Positions 11,604 to 21,870 of a DNA stretch of 64,000 nucleotides are shown in pieces (the stretch's first letter is position 1; the number at the start of each line of letters is the position of its first letter). Under the pieces are notes generated by a model. That model was not told where the DNA came from, did no database searches, and was given only the letters and a program-made list of their open reading frames with translations. This DNA comes from Pseudocercospora fijiensis CIRAD86. Its lineage: Eukaryota; Ascomycota; Dothideomycetes; Mycosphaerellales; Mycosphaerellaceae. The position numbers and the translations under genes are program-made. Location of the stretch: positions 4,304,979 to 4,368,978 of the forward strand of contig NW_006921533.1 of NCBI RefSeq assembly GCF_000340215.1, in the 5' to 3' direction.

Positions 11604-11985
11604 CGTGAATAGCTGTACACCCAATGCACCCTCCAGAATGACAGTGTGGCGCTCCAAGAGTGTGTTTTGTTGTTCTGCGAAGCCTACCAATCTCAGGTTC
11701 AGGAAGAACTTAAAGCGTTGATGTTAACGTTGGAGCTGGGTATGCTATACGCTACACAGCTCCGTCAAGTCCGCCGAACCACTAGACTTATGAACTAGGA
11801 GAATATTTATGTATGCGTGTGCGTGTGCGTGCGCGTAACTTGACTTCCACATCATCGTCCACGCAACTCTACGCTCCGAGGCAGCAGCAGTGGCAAGCGC
11901 CCAAAGCAAATGCAAGGCGTCGTCGGATAGACCGGTACTAAGCCTCGTACCATCTACCCAGCATACAGAAGCCATCTTACAGATA
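11604..11985. promoter_or_regulatory. Upstream region of the VHS/GAT gene
   Basis: GC-balanced spacer holding the likely promoter, with a short purine/pyrimidine-alternating tract (tgcgtgtgcgtgtgcgtgcgcg, near 11814-11836). It ends abruptly at the AT-rich block. Confidence 0.4.
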
Positions 11986-12420
11986 AATATACTAACTATC
12001 TATATAAATATTAATTTTAATTTTTTTCTAGCTATTATTTAGTATATACTCCTTTCTTATATAAAAGAACTCTAGTATTATCTAACTATATAATTTAATA
12101 CTATAAGACTTAAAAAACTCTATTTCCTTAGTAGTTACCCCCTTCTATTCTATAGTAACTAGGATATTTTTTTAATATTAAGTTTTACCCTAATCTAAAC
12201 TAAAGAAATTTAGATTTTAAATTACTAGTATTATTTTAAAAATTAAAGATTTAATTAATATATAATAGTTTTATCTATTTCTTTTAGTAGTTAGTAGAAT
12301 TACATAATATTCCTATTGTATTTGTTAAGACTTTAATACCTTAATATTATTTAGCTTAAAAAATTTAATATCTTAATCCTTAGCTCTATAATAGTAAGCG
12401 AAAGTCTAGTTAAACAACGG
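11986..12420. other. AT-rich, RIP-like noncoding block
   Basis: Composition shifts sharply at about 11985 from gene-like DNA to sequence made almost wholly of A and T, rich in TpA. No ORF or recognisable repeat family remains. Confidence 0.7.
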
Positions 12421-12704
12421 CCCTATTCGACGAGCGATGTACTTTCCTATAGCACTGCACTGTGTTTAGCAGTGTCAGGTAGAACCGTAGAACCGAACCC
12501 GGACAGGGACGGTACCGGGGTACGTATGCTTCGTTCTGGGCATCACGTTGGTCTTGTTGCATCCTTGTAGAGCCGAGCTAAGGAAGCAGCCGGCGCACCC
12601 TATCGCATTGACCATCAACTGCCTAAGCGCCGCCGATGACTCTACCGCGAACTGAATGTCGAACACACGTAGGAAGGGATCATTAGTAGCGCAGCTGCCA
12701 ATCT
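12421..12704. other. Short GC-balanced island inside the AT-rich block
   Basis: About 280 bp of normal composition with CpA/TpG dinucleotides intact, flanked by RIP-like DNA on both sides. A 63-codon ORF lies on the minus strand (12666-12475) but matches no family I know. Confidence 0.5.
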
Positions 12705-12896
12705 AGACACCGCGGCTACCGCCCGCGAAAATCCAAGTTGTCCGCTAAGACCGAAATGATTGGCTGAGAAATTTCGTAGAAGTAATATTCAATCAAAGAT
12801 TGAAGGGAAATTTGACTTACCCCGGATTTTAGCGTAGAACGTCAATCGAAACAAATATTAAAGGGAAATTTGACTTGCCCCGGATTTTAGCGTAGG
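12705..12896. repeat. Less-mutated copy of a local repeat
   Basis: Contains the unit gccaatctagacaccgcgg ... ccgcccgcgaaaatccaag ... gattttagcgtag, with a second partial copy of its tail at 12848-12896. A RIP-altered copy lies at 13024-13180. Confidence 0.85.
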
Positions 12897-12990
12897 TATT
12901 AGCTAGTGTTAGCTAGCTAGTATTAGCTAGTATTAGCTAGTGTTAGCTAGTATTAGCTCGGACTATTAGCTAGTATTAGCTAGTATTAAA
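12897..12990. repeat. Tandem TTAGCTAGTA-type short repeat
   Basis: About nine copies of a 10-11 bp unit (attagctagt), with TpG/TpA variants between copies (gtgtt versus gtatt), which fits RIP acting on a minisatellite. Confidence 0.85.
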
Positions 12991-13023
12991 ATCTAAGTTG
13001 TCCGCTAATACCGAAATAATTAG

Positions 13024-13190
13024 TACCGTAGCTACTAATCTAGATACCGCGCCTACCGCCCGCGAAAATCTAAGTTGTCCGCTAAGACCGAAATAATTAG
13101 CTAAGAATTTTAGTAGAAGTAATATTTAATTAAAGATTAAAGGGAAGTTTAACTTATCCCGGATTTTAGCGTAGAACGTAAATCGAAAGC
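13024..13190. repeat. RIP-mutated copy of the 12705-12896 repeat
   Basis: Collinear with 12705-12890. Nearly all differences are C to T in CpA or G to A in TpG context; examples are in the findings. Confidence 0.85.
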
Positions 13191-13319
13191 GCTTAACGAA
13201 ACCCGGATATAAGCGTAAAACGCTAATAAAAATTTAGTAGGAGCTTAACGTAGACTAAAGACCTAGATATAGCTATATTCTACTAAATACGAAGCCTATC
13301 GACTAGTATAAAGGTCCCC

Positions 13320-15075
13320 GTAGCGAAAATATTAGTAAGACTACTAATAGTACTATTAATTTTAATAAAGCTATTAGTAGAGGCTGTAGAGCTACTAGTA
13401 ACTTTAGACTATTAGACTATTAGTAGGGCTACTAGTAGGCAGCTACTAGTAGGACTAGGTATTAAGAAAACTATTAACAAACCTATTAATTAAACTATTA
13501 GGTAAACTGTTAGATAGACTATTAGATAAACTATTAGCTAAACTATTAGTGAACCTAATAAAAGAACTAATAATAAAACTAATAATAAAACTAATAACTC
13601 AAATGGCACTAATAGTAAAATAGTTAGTAAAACTACTAATAGGACTATTAATAAAACTGCTAATAAAACTGTTAATAAGACTACTAATTAAAACTACTAA
13701 GACTATAAGCTAACCTATAAATAGGACTACTAATTAAAGTACTAAGACTACTAACTAAACTAGAAACAATACTATTAACAAAACTACTAATAAAACTATT
13801 AATAAAACTACTAATAAAACTATTAAAGAAACTACTAATAAAATACTAATTAAAATTTTTGTTAAACTAAAACTAGTAATCGAACTGCTAATTAAACTAT
13901 TAATTAAATAGTTAATCAAGCTATTTATAAAATTACTAATAAAACGACTAATTAAACTACTAGTTAAGCTACTAGTTAAACTACTAATTAAACTACTAAC
14001 GAAATTTTAAATCAACCGTTACTAGCAATCAAACTACTAATTAAACTGCTAGCTAAACTACTAATCGAACTGCTAATCGATCTACTAATCGACCTACTAA
14101 TCGACCTATCTCTATTTAGATATTAGTAATTTAGTACTACATACTTTAAATTATATAATTTATTAGGGGACTAACTACTAATAAAATACTAGTTAAAACT
14201 TCTATTAGACTAAAACTAGTAATCGAACTACTAATTAAACTATTAATTAAATAGTTAATGAAACTGCTAATTAAATTGCTAGTTAAAATACTAATAAAAC
14301 TACTGGTTAAACTACTAATAAAACTACTAATTAAACTACTAATTCAATTTTAAATTAAACTATTACTAGTACTTAAACTACGAATCGAACTACTAATAAG
14401 ACTACTAATTAAACTACTACTCGAACTACTAATTCAATTTTAAATTAAACTATTACTAGTACTTAAACTACGAATCGAACTACTAATAAGACTATTAATC
14501 GAACTATTAATCGAACTATTACTCGAACTATTAATCGAACTATTAATCGAACTATTAATTGAACTATTAATCGAACTATTAATCGACCTACTAATTAACT
14601 TACTAATCGACCTATCTCTATTTAGAAGCTAGTAGTTTAGTATTATATACTTTAAACTATATAATTTATCGGGGGACTAGCTACTACTATAATACTAATT
14701 AAAGTTTCTGTTAAACTAAAACTACTAGTCGAACTACTAATTAAACTATTAATCAAACTACTAATTAAACTACTAATCAAACAGTTAGTTAAACTATTAA
14801 TTAGACTATTAATTAAACTACTAATTACGTTTTGAATTAAACTATTATTAGTAATCTAACTTCTATTTAAACTACTAATTAAACTATTAATCAAACTATT
14901 AATCAAACTATTAATCAAACTATTAATCAAACTATTAATCAAACTATTAATCAAACTATAAATCGAACTATTAGTCGAACCGTTAACCGACCTCTACTAA
15001 TCGACCTATCTCTATTTAGAAGTTAGTAATTTAGTATTCTATACTTTAAACTATATAATTTATCGGGGGACTAGT
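13320..15075. repeat. Degenerate 12-bp minisatellite with higher-order repeats
   Basis: A long run of 12-bp units of the type aaactactaatt / aaactattaatc, with cga variants. A longer module starting tcgacctatctctatttaga recurs at 14101, 14607 and 15001, each time followed by a similar 70-bp stretch ending near ggggactag. The duplicated segment around 14340-14400 and 14425-14490 is nearly identical. No host gene is evident. Read on the minus strand in one frame, it encodes Ser/Ile/Asn tetrapeptides with few stops. Confidence 0.85.
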
Positions 15076-15880
15076 AGTAGAAATAACTAGTATAATAGCT
15101 AAATCTATAATAGCTAGATAGTATAGCTTAAAGCTATTAATCTCTAAGAATTATACTACTAGACTTACTAGCTAGAGGATAACTACTAGTAATTAGGGGG
15201 TTATATATAATATATCTAGGCCTCTACTAAGGTAGTATATCTATTCTTTTAGTATATATTCTATATATAGCCTAAATAATTAAATTTTATTTATATATTT
15301 TAAGCTAAGGTTAATAACTTTTACTACTAGTAAATTTACTACTAAAGTCTAAATCGCTATTTTAGTATATAGCTAAAGTCCTATTCTCTCTTACTATAGT
15401 AATTAGCTAAGTAGTACTTAGTATTTGCTATAGATATATTTCGTTTTCTAACTAAATATTTAAAGCCTACTAACTAAGAGTCTAAGGGAATTGATAGCGC
15501 GCGTCTAGACTAGCAGCAAACTACTACTTAGATACTAGTACTTATACTAAGCCCTACTAAACTATATACTATAGCTAGAACAAACTACTATACTATAGCT
15601 AGAACAAACTACCATATAACTTAAAAAAGCATAACTATAATTAAGAATTGTAAGATTAGTAAATTTTCCTTTATAAACTAGGGCATAGATATATATAGAA
15701 ACTAAAATTATAATATTCTCTAAAACTAGTATCGTATTCCTAGAACCTTATAGATAGCTATATTATATATAATATAAACATACCTAGGCCTATAGTTGTA
15801 GAGTCTAAGAGCCTTTAGCTATCGAAGTTTGCTAGCCTCGGTAGTCGAGATATATATACGATTAGTAATCAAAACAAATA
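15076..15880. other. AT-rich RIP-like sequence of unknown origin
   Basis: TpA-rich, with no usable frame. It includes a 23-bp near-tandem duplication (actatagctagaacaaacta) at about 15568-15612. Normal composition returns at about 15880. Confidence 0.6.
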
Positions 15881-16027
15881 CATTGCAAGCTGCCAGTCTT
15901 GGAACGCGATAGTGGTCCACAACACTTCCTAGTAGTCATGATCAGTCGTCTCCATGTCTATGTCTTCTCTATCCTGCCTTCACGTCTGCTGTGTCTAGCC
16001 CGCATACCTGCCGTGTGTTTTCTGACT

Positions 16028-17738
16028 CTAGCACACACCATGCGTCTTGCCATGCTTGCCCTTGAGCGAGTGATCCTCATCGGCATAGTGGTTGTTGATC
16101 TTCTTCCGCCAATGCTTGGCAACCTGCTGCATTTTCATGTGCTCCTTCTGCTGTTGCAATGACTTCTCATCGAGACTCTTGAGCTCGTGCAGAGCCAGAG
16201 CGATGTCCTTGACTAGAGCATCACATCTCGATCTGGAGAAGTCTTCGCGAACCACGACACGCATCATCTTCAGCTTCTCGGCGTGTGGAGCCATGGTGTA
16301 CGCTGGAACCACCCAGCCACGTTCTCGGAGCTGATGAGCAATGGCGAACCTACAACTGTAAGCTAGGGGCCACCTCCAACGCATTGAGGAAGACTTACTC
16401 GTCGAACATGTGGCCATGTTCTGGATTGAGGCGGAATGCCACGAGTGGTAGACCTCTACCCTTGGTCTGCGACATCAGGATGAATCCCATCTTCTGCACT
16501 GCAGCAGAAAGGTAGTCCGCCGTCCGCGTCAAGTTGAACATGATGCTGCGGTACCCCTTCTTTCCGAGACGGATCAGCTGGTAGTACTGTCCGATCACTT
16601 GAGATGCTCCTCGGGAGAAATTCAGGGTAAAAGAGGCTTGGTCGGCGCCCAGGTAATTGATGTTGAAGATGAGTTCTGATTCACGTCAGTGGTCGTTTGG
16701 GGCGAAGGCATACATATCGATAAAAGCTCACCCTTTGGCAGGAACTCTGGGTCTCTCCAGACCACCCATCCAACACCCGGGTACACGAGTCCGTACTTGT
16801 GTCCAGAGACATTGATGGAGACGACCTTCTCAAGTCTGAAGTCCCAGACCAAGTTGGGGTTGACGAATGGAGCAACGAATCCACCAGAAGCGGCATCGAC
16901 GTGGATTGGACAGTCAATGTTTCGCTCGATCAAAAGGTCGTTGATCTTCTTGGTGTCCTCGTACTCACCCGTGTACGTGGTGCCCAGAATGGAACAAATA
17001 CCGATGGTATTCTCGTCAACAAGGTTCACCGCCTCTTCAGGATCGATAGTGAAGCGGTCGTTGGTGCAGTAGACGTACTTCTCTTCGACATCGAAATACC
17101 TCGCGGCCTTCTCCCAACAGACCTGCACGGCAGAGTTCATGACAATATTCGGTCTCGAGTAATCTTTACCCTCGGCCTTTCGCTTGTTCTGCCAACGCTT
17201 CTTCATAGCCAAGGTCCCCAGCATGATGGCTTCCGAAGAGCCGATGGTGCTGGTACCCATGGCATTGGTGTTCTCGTCGTGAGTTGGGACATTGAAGAGA
17301 CGAGCGATCATTGAGACGCAGCGGTTTTGGATGTCGGCTGAGACTGGATACTCTTCATAATCGATGAAGTTCTTGCTGAAAGCCTCGACCATGAGCTTCT
17401 CGGCTTCGTTTTCCATATAGGTGGTCACGAATGAGGCCAAGCTATAGCACACTGTCAGCGAGGGATTTATTTGGGTCTTTGGGGGGGGGGGAGGACTTCA
17501 AAGTTGGAACACCGTCCAATGTCAGATCGTCCTTGATCATGCGGTAAGCCACCTCTCGCGGCATCTCATTCTCTGGCATCTCATGTCGAGGCAGATCTGC
17601 CGCGGCGTACTTGGAGCCGTAGACGCTGGCAGTGAATTCATCCTCCTCAGGAATGTAAGAGAGATCCAAGTCCTCGAGACCTGGAACCAGCTTATCCGCC
17701 AGATCTTTATCGGTCGCGACTCTGCCCAAGTGAACCAT
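16028..17738 (-). CDS. Glutamate decarboxylase
   Basis: Four exons: 17738-17497, 17441-16732, 16675-16399 and 16349-16028. Introns are 55, 56 and 49 bp, giving 516 residues. This is a PLP-dependent group II decarboxylase that converts L-glutamate to GABA and CO2 in the cytosol. The PLP lysine is K296 in [11 protein letters not shown]263 lies in HVDAASGGF, which pairs with the cofactor ring. [11 protein letters not shown] carries the phosphate-binding turn. Length and order match fungal and plant GAD. The C-terminus is basic and His/Lys-rich ([15 protein letters not shown]...), where plant enzymes bind calmodulin; whether this one does is unknown. Intron 1 starts with an unusual donor (gtcctc) followed by a homopolymer of C on the coding strand. 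GAD is usually linked to stress tolerance and the GABA shunt. Confidence 0.95.
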
Positions 17739-17994
17739 CGCGGCGGCGTACTACTATCGAGCTTCGATTGGGGCTCGTGCAGAATTGTTCGAGCAGCAAT
17801 AGCTATGGCTTCCTGTTGTGCAAGCTGATGTCGGTGGGTGTGGGTGTGGGTGGGGGATGGCTACATGTAGGTGGCAGGAAGGAGACAAACAAAAGAAAAG
17901 GTGGACGTGGAAAGCTCAAAGCTCAGAGCTGAGAGCTGAGAGGCGAGAGCTCCTTCCTCTCTGTGACGGTGCCAGGCCATCTGCGGCATGAGCT

Positions 17995-18038
17995 GCGTCA
18001 GCGTCAGCGTCAGCGGCAGCGGCAGCGGCAGCGGCAGG
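17995..18038. repeat. (GTCAGC/GGCAGC)n hexanucleotide array
   Basis: About seven hexamer copies, the first GTCAGC and the rest GGCAGC, lying upstream of the GAD start. Confidence 0.9.
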
Positions 18039-18157
18039 CTTCAGCGAGCGTCAGGAACAGGTGGTGTTCTGATGCCACTCGACACCATCGGGTGCAAGCG
18101 TGGAACCACGAACGACGGGATCTCACGCAGAGTCGCAGACCACGGTCGCAGGGCAAT

Positions 18158-18205
18158 GCTTGGTGCGAAGCTTGGTGCGAAGCTTGGTGCGAAGCTTGGT
18201 GCGAC
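18158..18205. repeat. 12-bp tandem repeat, four copies
   Basis: Four consecutive copies of gcttggtgcgaa; the last ends in c instead of a. Each unit boundary carries a HindIII-like aagctt. It lies about 420 bp upstream of the GAD start codon. Confidence 0.95.
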
Positions 18206-19232
18206 ACGCGCGACTTCCCATTGGATGTGCGAATCGGCACAGAAGCTTGACCATTGGCCATCCGCCTTGGCCTGCGCGGGGCGGCACGACGGACCATCTT
18301 CTGCGTCGCTGCGACACCACGCCGCCGCCGCCAAGGGAGCTAGAACGACGCAATCCGACGCCGTGTTTCACCTTTCCACAGACGTCTGGTCGTGGTCGGC
18401 CTTGCATATCTGGACGCTGCATAGTGATGGCTGCTGGAGGCCCTGCAGCATCTTTGCCAGCTCGTGCAGCAATGGCATTGGCGTCGGAGCAAAAAGCCCG
18501 CAGGCTTGTAGAGCGTGCAGCTATAACGCAAGCACACATGTCTATTTGGATGTCGCCCAGGTCCCAGTCCTGCCACTGTTCAGCGAGCTTCTCCCGGTCC
18601 GATCGACCGTCGTGCTTTCACGGAGACAATGTAGCTTCTGTGGCCTCGACGACGAATTTCGCCTCACGCCCTCATCAAGATGCCGACACAAGTGAGTTGG
18701 TGACTGACGGTGTTGGCAGATACCGATTAGGTTGTAGGACATCTTGCGTCGTATATCTGGTGCAGGCTTCACCATGTCACACCCTCGCACGAAACTTCAC
18801 GGCAATCATTTACCGATGCTCTGGATGAAGTCAGAATAAGGCACCGAAGGTTCAACTTCCGTGAGCATGCCGCGGCTACTTCCTCCTATGTCACGTAAAT
18901 GCTTGCTGCTTCGTGTGACGAGAAAGGAGGGAATGGTGCAGTATGATCAAAGGCGCCAGGCAAGCACAGGATTGCGCTACTGTGCGCTGTATGTGCTGTG
19001 CGTTGAGTCATAGAAGAGTACATTCTCGCCAGTCACCAGGCGCTGGTGCACACTATGCATGCCTCTACGATCCATGCAAAAGAACTTTAACATGGACCGC
19101 TCCCGCAATGCCAAAACGCGCCCTACTCATTCGTCGTCACAATCATACATCGTTGAAGCTGGCCATAACTTTCATGGTGCTGCGTGCTCTGATTTATTGA
19201 TTGAAGCCAACCTGTACAGAGGCCCTAGCTGT

Positions 19233-21870
19233 TCACATTATGTCCTTGATGCTGATCCTGCTGCTGTTGTTGCCACCGTTGCCATTTCCATTTCCACTTC
19301 CACTTCCATTTCCTGAACTGCCGCTGTTCGAGTTGCCTGCAGCCGGATTCGGGGACATGCTGGCAGCCGGCGGAGGCTGCGGAGCCAAGTTCTGCTGCTG
19401 CGGTGGCATAGGAAAGGTTTGCAACTGGCCATCTGGTTGCTGCGAGGGCGTGGGAGGCACCGAGCTATGTTGTGATGCTGGGTCCCCTTGTGAACCCTGT
19501 GGTTGCTTGTGGTCGATGAGCTGCTGAAGAGTCCGCTGTATATGTTCCCAGCCTCCCCATTCTTTCGCCTCCCGCTCGGACAGAGTACTTGTCGATAGCT
19601 GCTCGGCTTGAAGGGCCGGTTTATCTCCAGAATGCCCGTTGACAACCCCTTGTGGCTGCTGAAGGTTTGCGCCAGTCTCGCTCCCACTCCAAGCCCACGC
19701 GTCATCAGCACTTCCTTGCATATCGCCAGACGCGTACGCCAGCAATTCTTCGTCCGTTTCAATCGCTTGTTGGCTTACGCCAGCTCGCAATCTCTCGATC
19801 AATTTCTCCAGGAAGAACGCGAGATATCGGCCACACGCAACGTTGATCTTGCGAAGGTCGCCAACGGCTGCGGACACGTGAACAAGCATTTGAGCCGCTT
19901 GATACTCACCTCGCAGGCACAGGACAAGCTGTGCCCTCCACAAGTGCGCGCAGAAGAAAGAAGGCATCATGGATCGAATCATTGACGCCCAGTTGCCCAT
20001 ATGTGCTTGACCCATGAATCCCTGAGCCGGCCCGGTGGATGGGTGCTGCAATGTACGCTGCACGTAGTGCGCCGTGTCCTTGGCCACGTAGACACATCGA
20101 TCCAGTGCATCCCGTCGATCATTCGTTTTGCAAGCAGGAGAGAGGTTGTGGCGATACAGGAAAAAGCGCTGCGTCTGCAGACTACAAGCAGCTGTAACCA
20201 GTCGAGGATCCAGCGGAGCTTGGGAGTAAATTGGATAAGGCTCAGGCCATGAGGCCATGATTGATTTGAAGTGCTCGTCGCAGGTAGCGAGAGTGGACGC
20301 AGCGATCGTCTGCGACTTCAGTGTTGTCTTGAGTTGCGCAGTAGTCCTTGTGACGGGTATCACGGCGATCAGACCACTGGGTATTGTCGATCCTGGAGGA
20401 GGCATGACAATGCCGTTTGGACGTATACAATCATCGTCGACGGGGACGGGTTCGCTTACATCGCAGTCGTTATCGTCAATCATCAGCGGCCGGCCGAAGT
20501 CGAGAGAAACAACGCTGCAAACATTGGTCAAAGTCAAAGCAAATTCTGCATGCACAGCTAACTCACCGATCCCAGTTGTAGACACTCCACCACACTCGTC
20601 GCCTCATCTCGGTCTCCATGGGCGAGTAGGGCCCTTGATCGGTGTGCAGACCGATATCCTGCGCTATACGAACGGCAGCGCCAAGCCAAACCCAAGCTGG
20701 AGATCGCATGTTGACTTCCACGAAGTAGATGCTGATGAGAAGACTGGCACGGACGTGATCAGCCGTTAATTCGTCGCTCCATGTGTTCAAGCTTCTCGTG
20801 CATTCGTCCATGTACTGCGCGCCCACCGATTCTTCCGTTGACGGCTTAGATTGTGCATCCATAAGAGTCCCGCATGCTAAAACGGCATAGAAAAGCGAGA
20901 CCCATACATGGCGACATTGCTGGAAGTTGCCAGCCCTATATAGGTCCTCGTACTCTTGCAAAAACGTAGGCATGTGCAGATGTGGTGCGTAGAGGTGTAC
21001 AGAGCCACGGTAATTCGCAATGAGGTGATCCGCAATGTGTTTGGGAGGCAGTGCTAGGCTGGCATTTGGAAAGGTTGGCTGAGGTCCGAAATGCCTGTAC
21101 GGAGGCGGCGGCTTGAAGATGCCTTTGCTGTATGTGCGAATGTTGGTTCTGACATCGTCGAAGCCTTCGATCACGGGTGGCAGTGGGCGACGCTTCTTTG
21201 TCGTGGGCTCTGGCAGTTGTAACGTGGGCACATTTGCTGCGGCAGACGAAGAAGCATCATGATTGCCTCCTTCCTGCAGCATAGTGCGTAGTTGATTGAT
21301 CTGCTGCTTGGCCATAGAAAGCTGCTTCTCAAGATCCTGCACCTGTTTGATGGATGACATCCTGCGGTTCGTCTCCTTGGTAAATTGACATTTCACACCG
21401 CGGCTGGAACATTCCGAGCAGCTGGAGGTATCAGTGGCATCGCATTTGACCTTGCGTTCTCTGCAAGCATCGCAACTTGGATCTTTGCGGCGCTGTCGAT
21501 ACGCGCGCTTCTGCTGGGCAGATAAAGCTACCGCCGTTGGATGGGTCGGCGATATTCCGGGTGTTGAAAGAGCAGAGTCGTGATTCATGTAGCCATCCGG
21601 TGCAAGGCCAGGCACGGGAGGTCCGGCGGCAGGCCCGGGCATATTTCCATACGGCGAGTTGAATTGTTGTTGGGCCATGCCATTCGCCTGCAGATGTTGC
21701 ATCGCGGGAGAAGGAGGGGGGTTGCCGGAATACTGCTGCTGATCCGGTGCGTGATACTGTGGTCCTGGGGGATGCAAGGAGCTCGCATTTGCCGCTGGCG
21801 GATACGGTGCGGGTGCCTGTTGATTGCCGGGCGAAGGCGCTCGCATCGAGTGCTGCCGGTTGGCGTCCAT
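19233..21870 (-). CDS. Zn2Cys6 fungal transcription factor with Fungal_trans domain
   Basis: Two exons: 21870-20567 and 20514-19233. The intron is 52 bp (gtgagt...tttgcag), giving 861 residues. The N-terminal 120 residues are Pro/Gln-rich. The binuclear zinc cluster is C133-C136-C143-C151-C154-C161 ([13 protein letters not shown]...[11 protein letters not shown]). A linker and a short coiled coil follow (about 173-200, [18 protein letters not shown]), a dimerisation element typical of Gal4-type regulators. The middle region (about 300-640) matches the Fungal_trans fold ([17 protein letters not shown], then [31 protein letters not shown]). The C-terminus is Gln/Pro-rich and ends in a Gly/Asn/Ser repeat ([12 protein letters not shown]). 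This is a sequence-specific nuclear regulator; the target genes cannot be told from the neighbours. Confidence 0.92.

Larger units (their letters stand above)
17739..19232. other. Intergenic region upstream of the GAD gene
   Basis: About 1.5 kb with no gene I can support. It probably holds the GAD promoter and the 3' region of the Zn2Cys6 gene. Two short tandem arrays lie here (17995-18038 and 18158-18205). The 242-codon ORF at 18100-18828 seems fortuitous: it crosses the 12-bp array and has no family features. Confidence 0.5.

Noticed and set aside
12897..12990. Possible CRISPR-like array
   Set aside because: Units are 10-11 bp with no spacers and vary by RIP-type changes; this is a eukaryotic minisatellite.
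18100..18828. 242-codon plus-strand ORF
   Set aside because: It crosses the 12-bp tandem array and has no motif, splice support or homologue I recognise. It overlaps other ORFs of similar length on the opposite strand.
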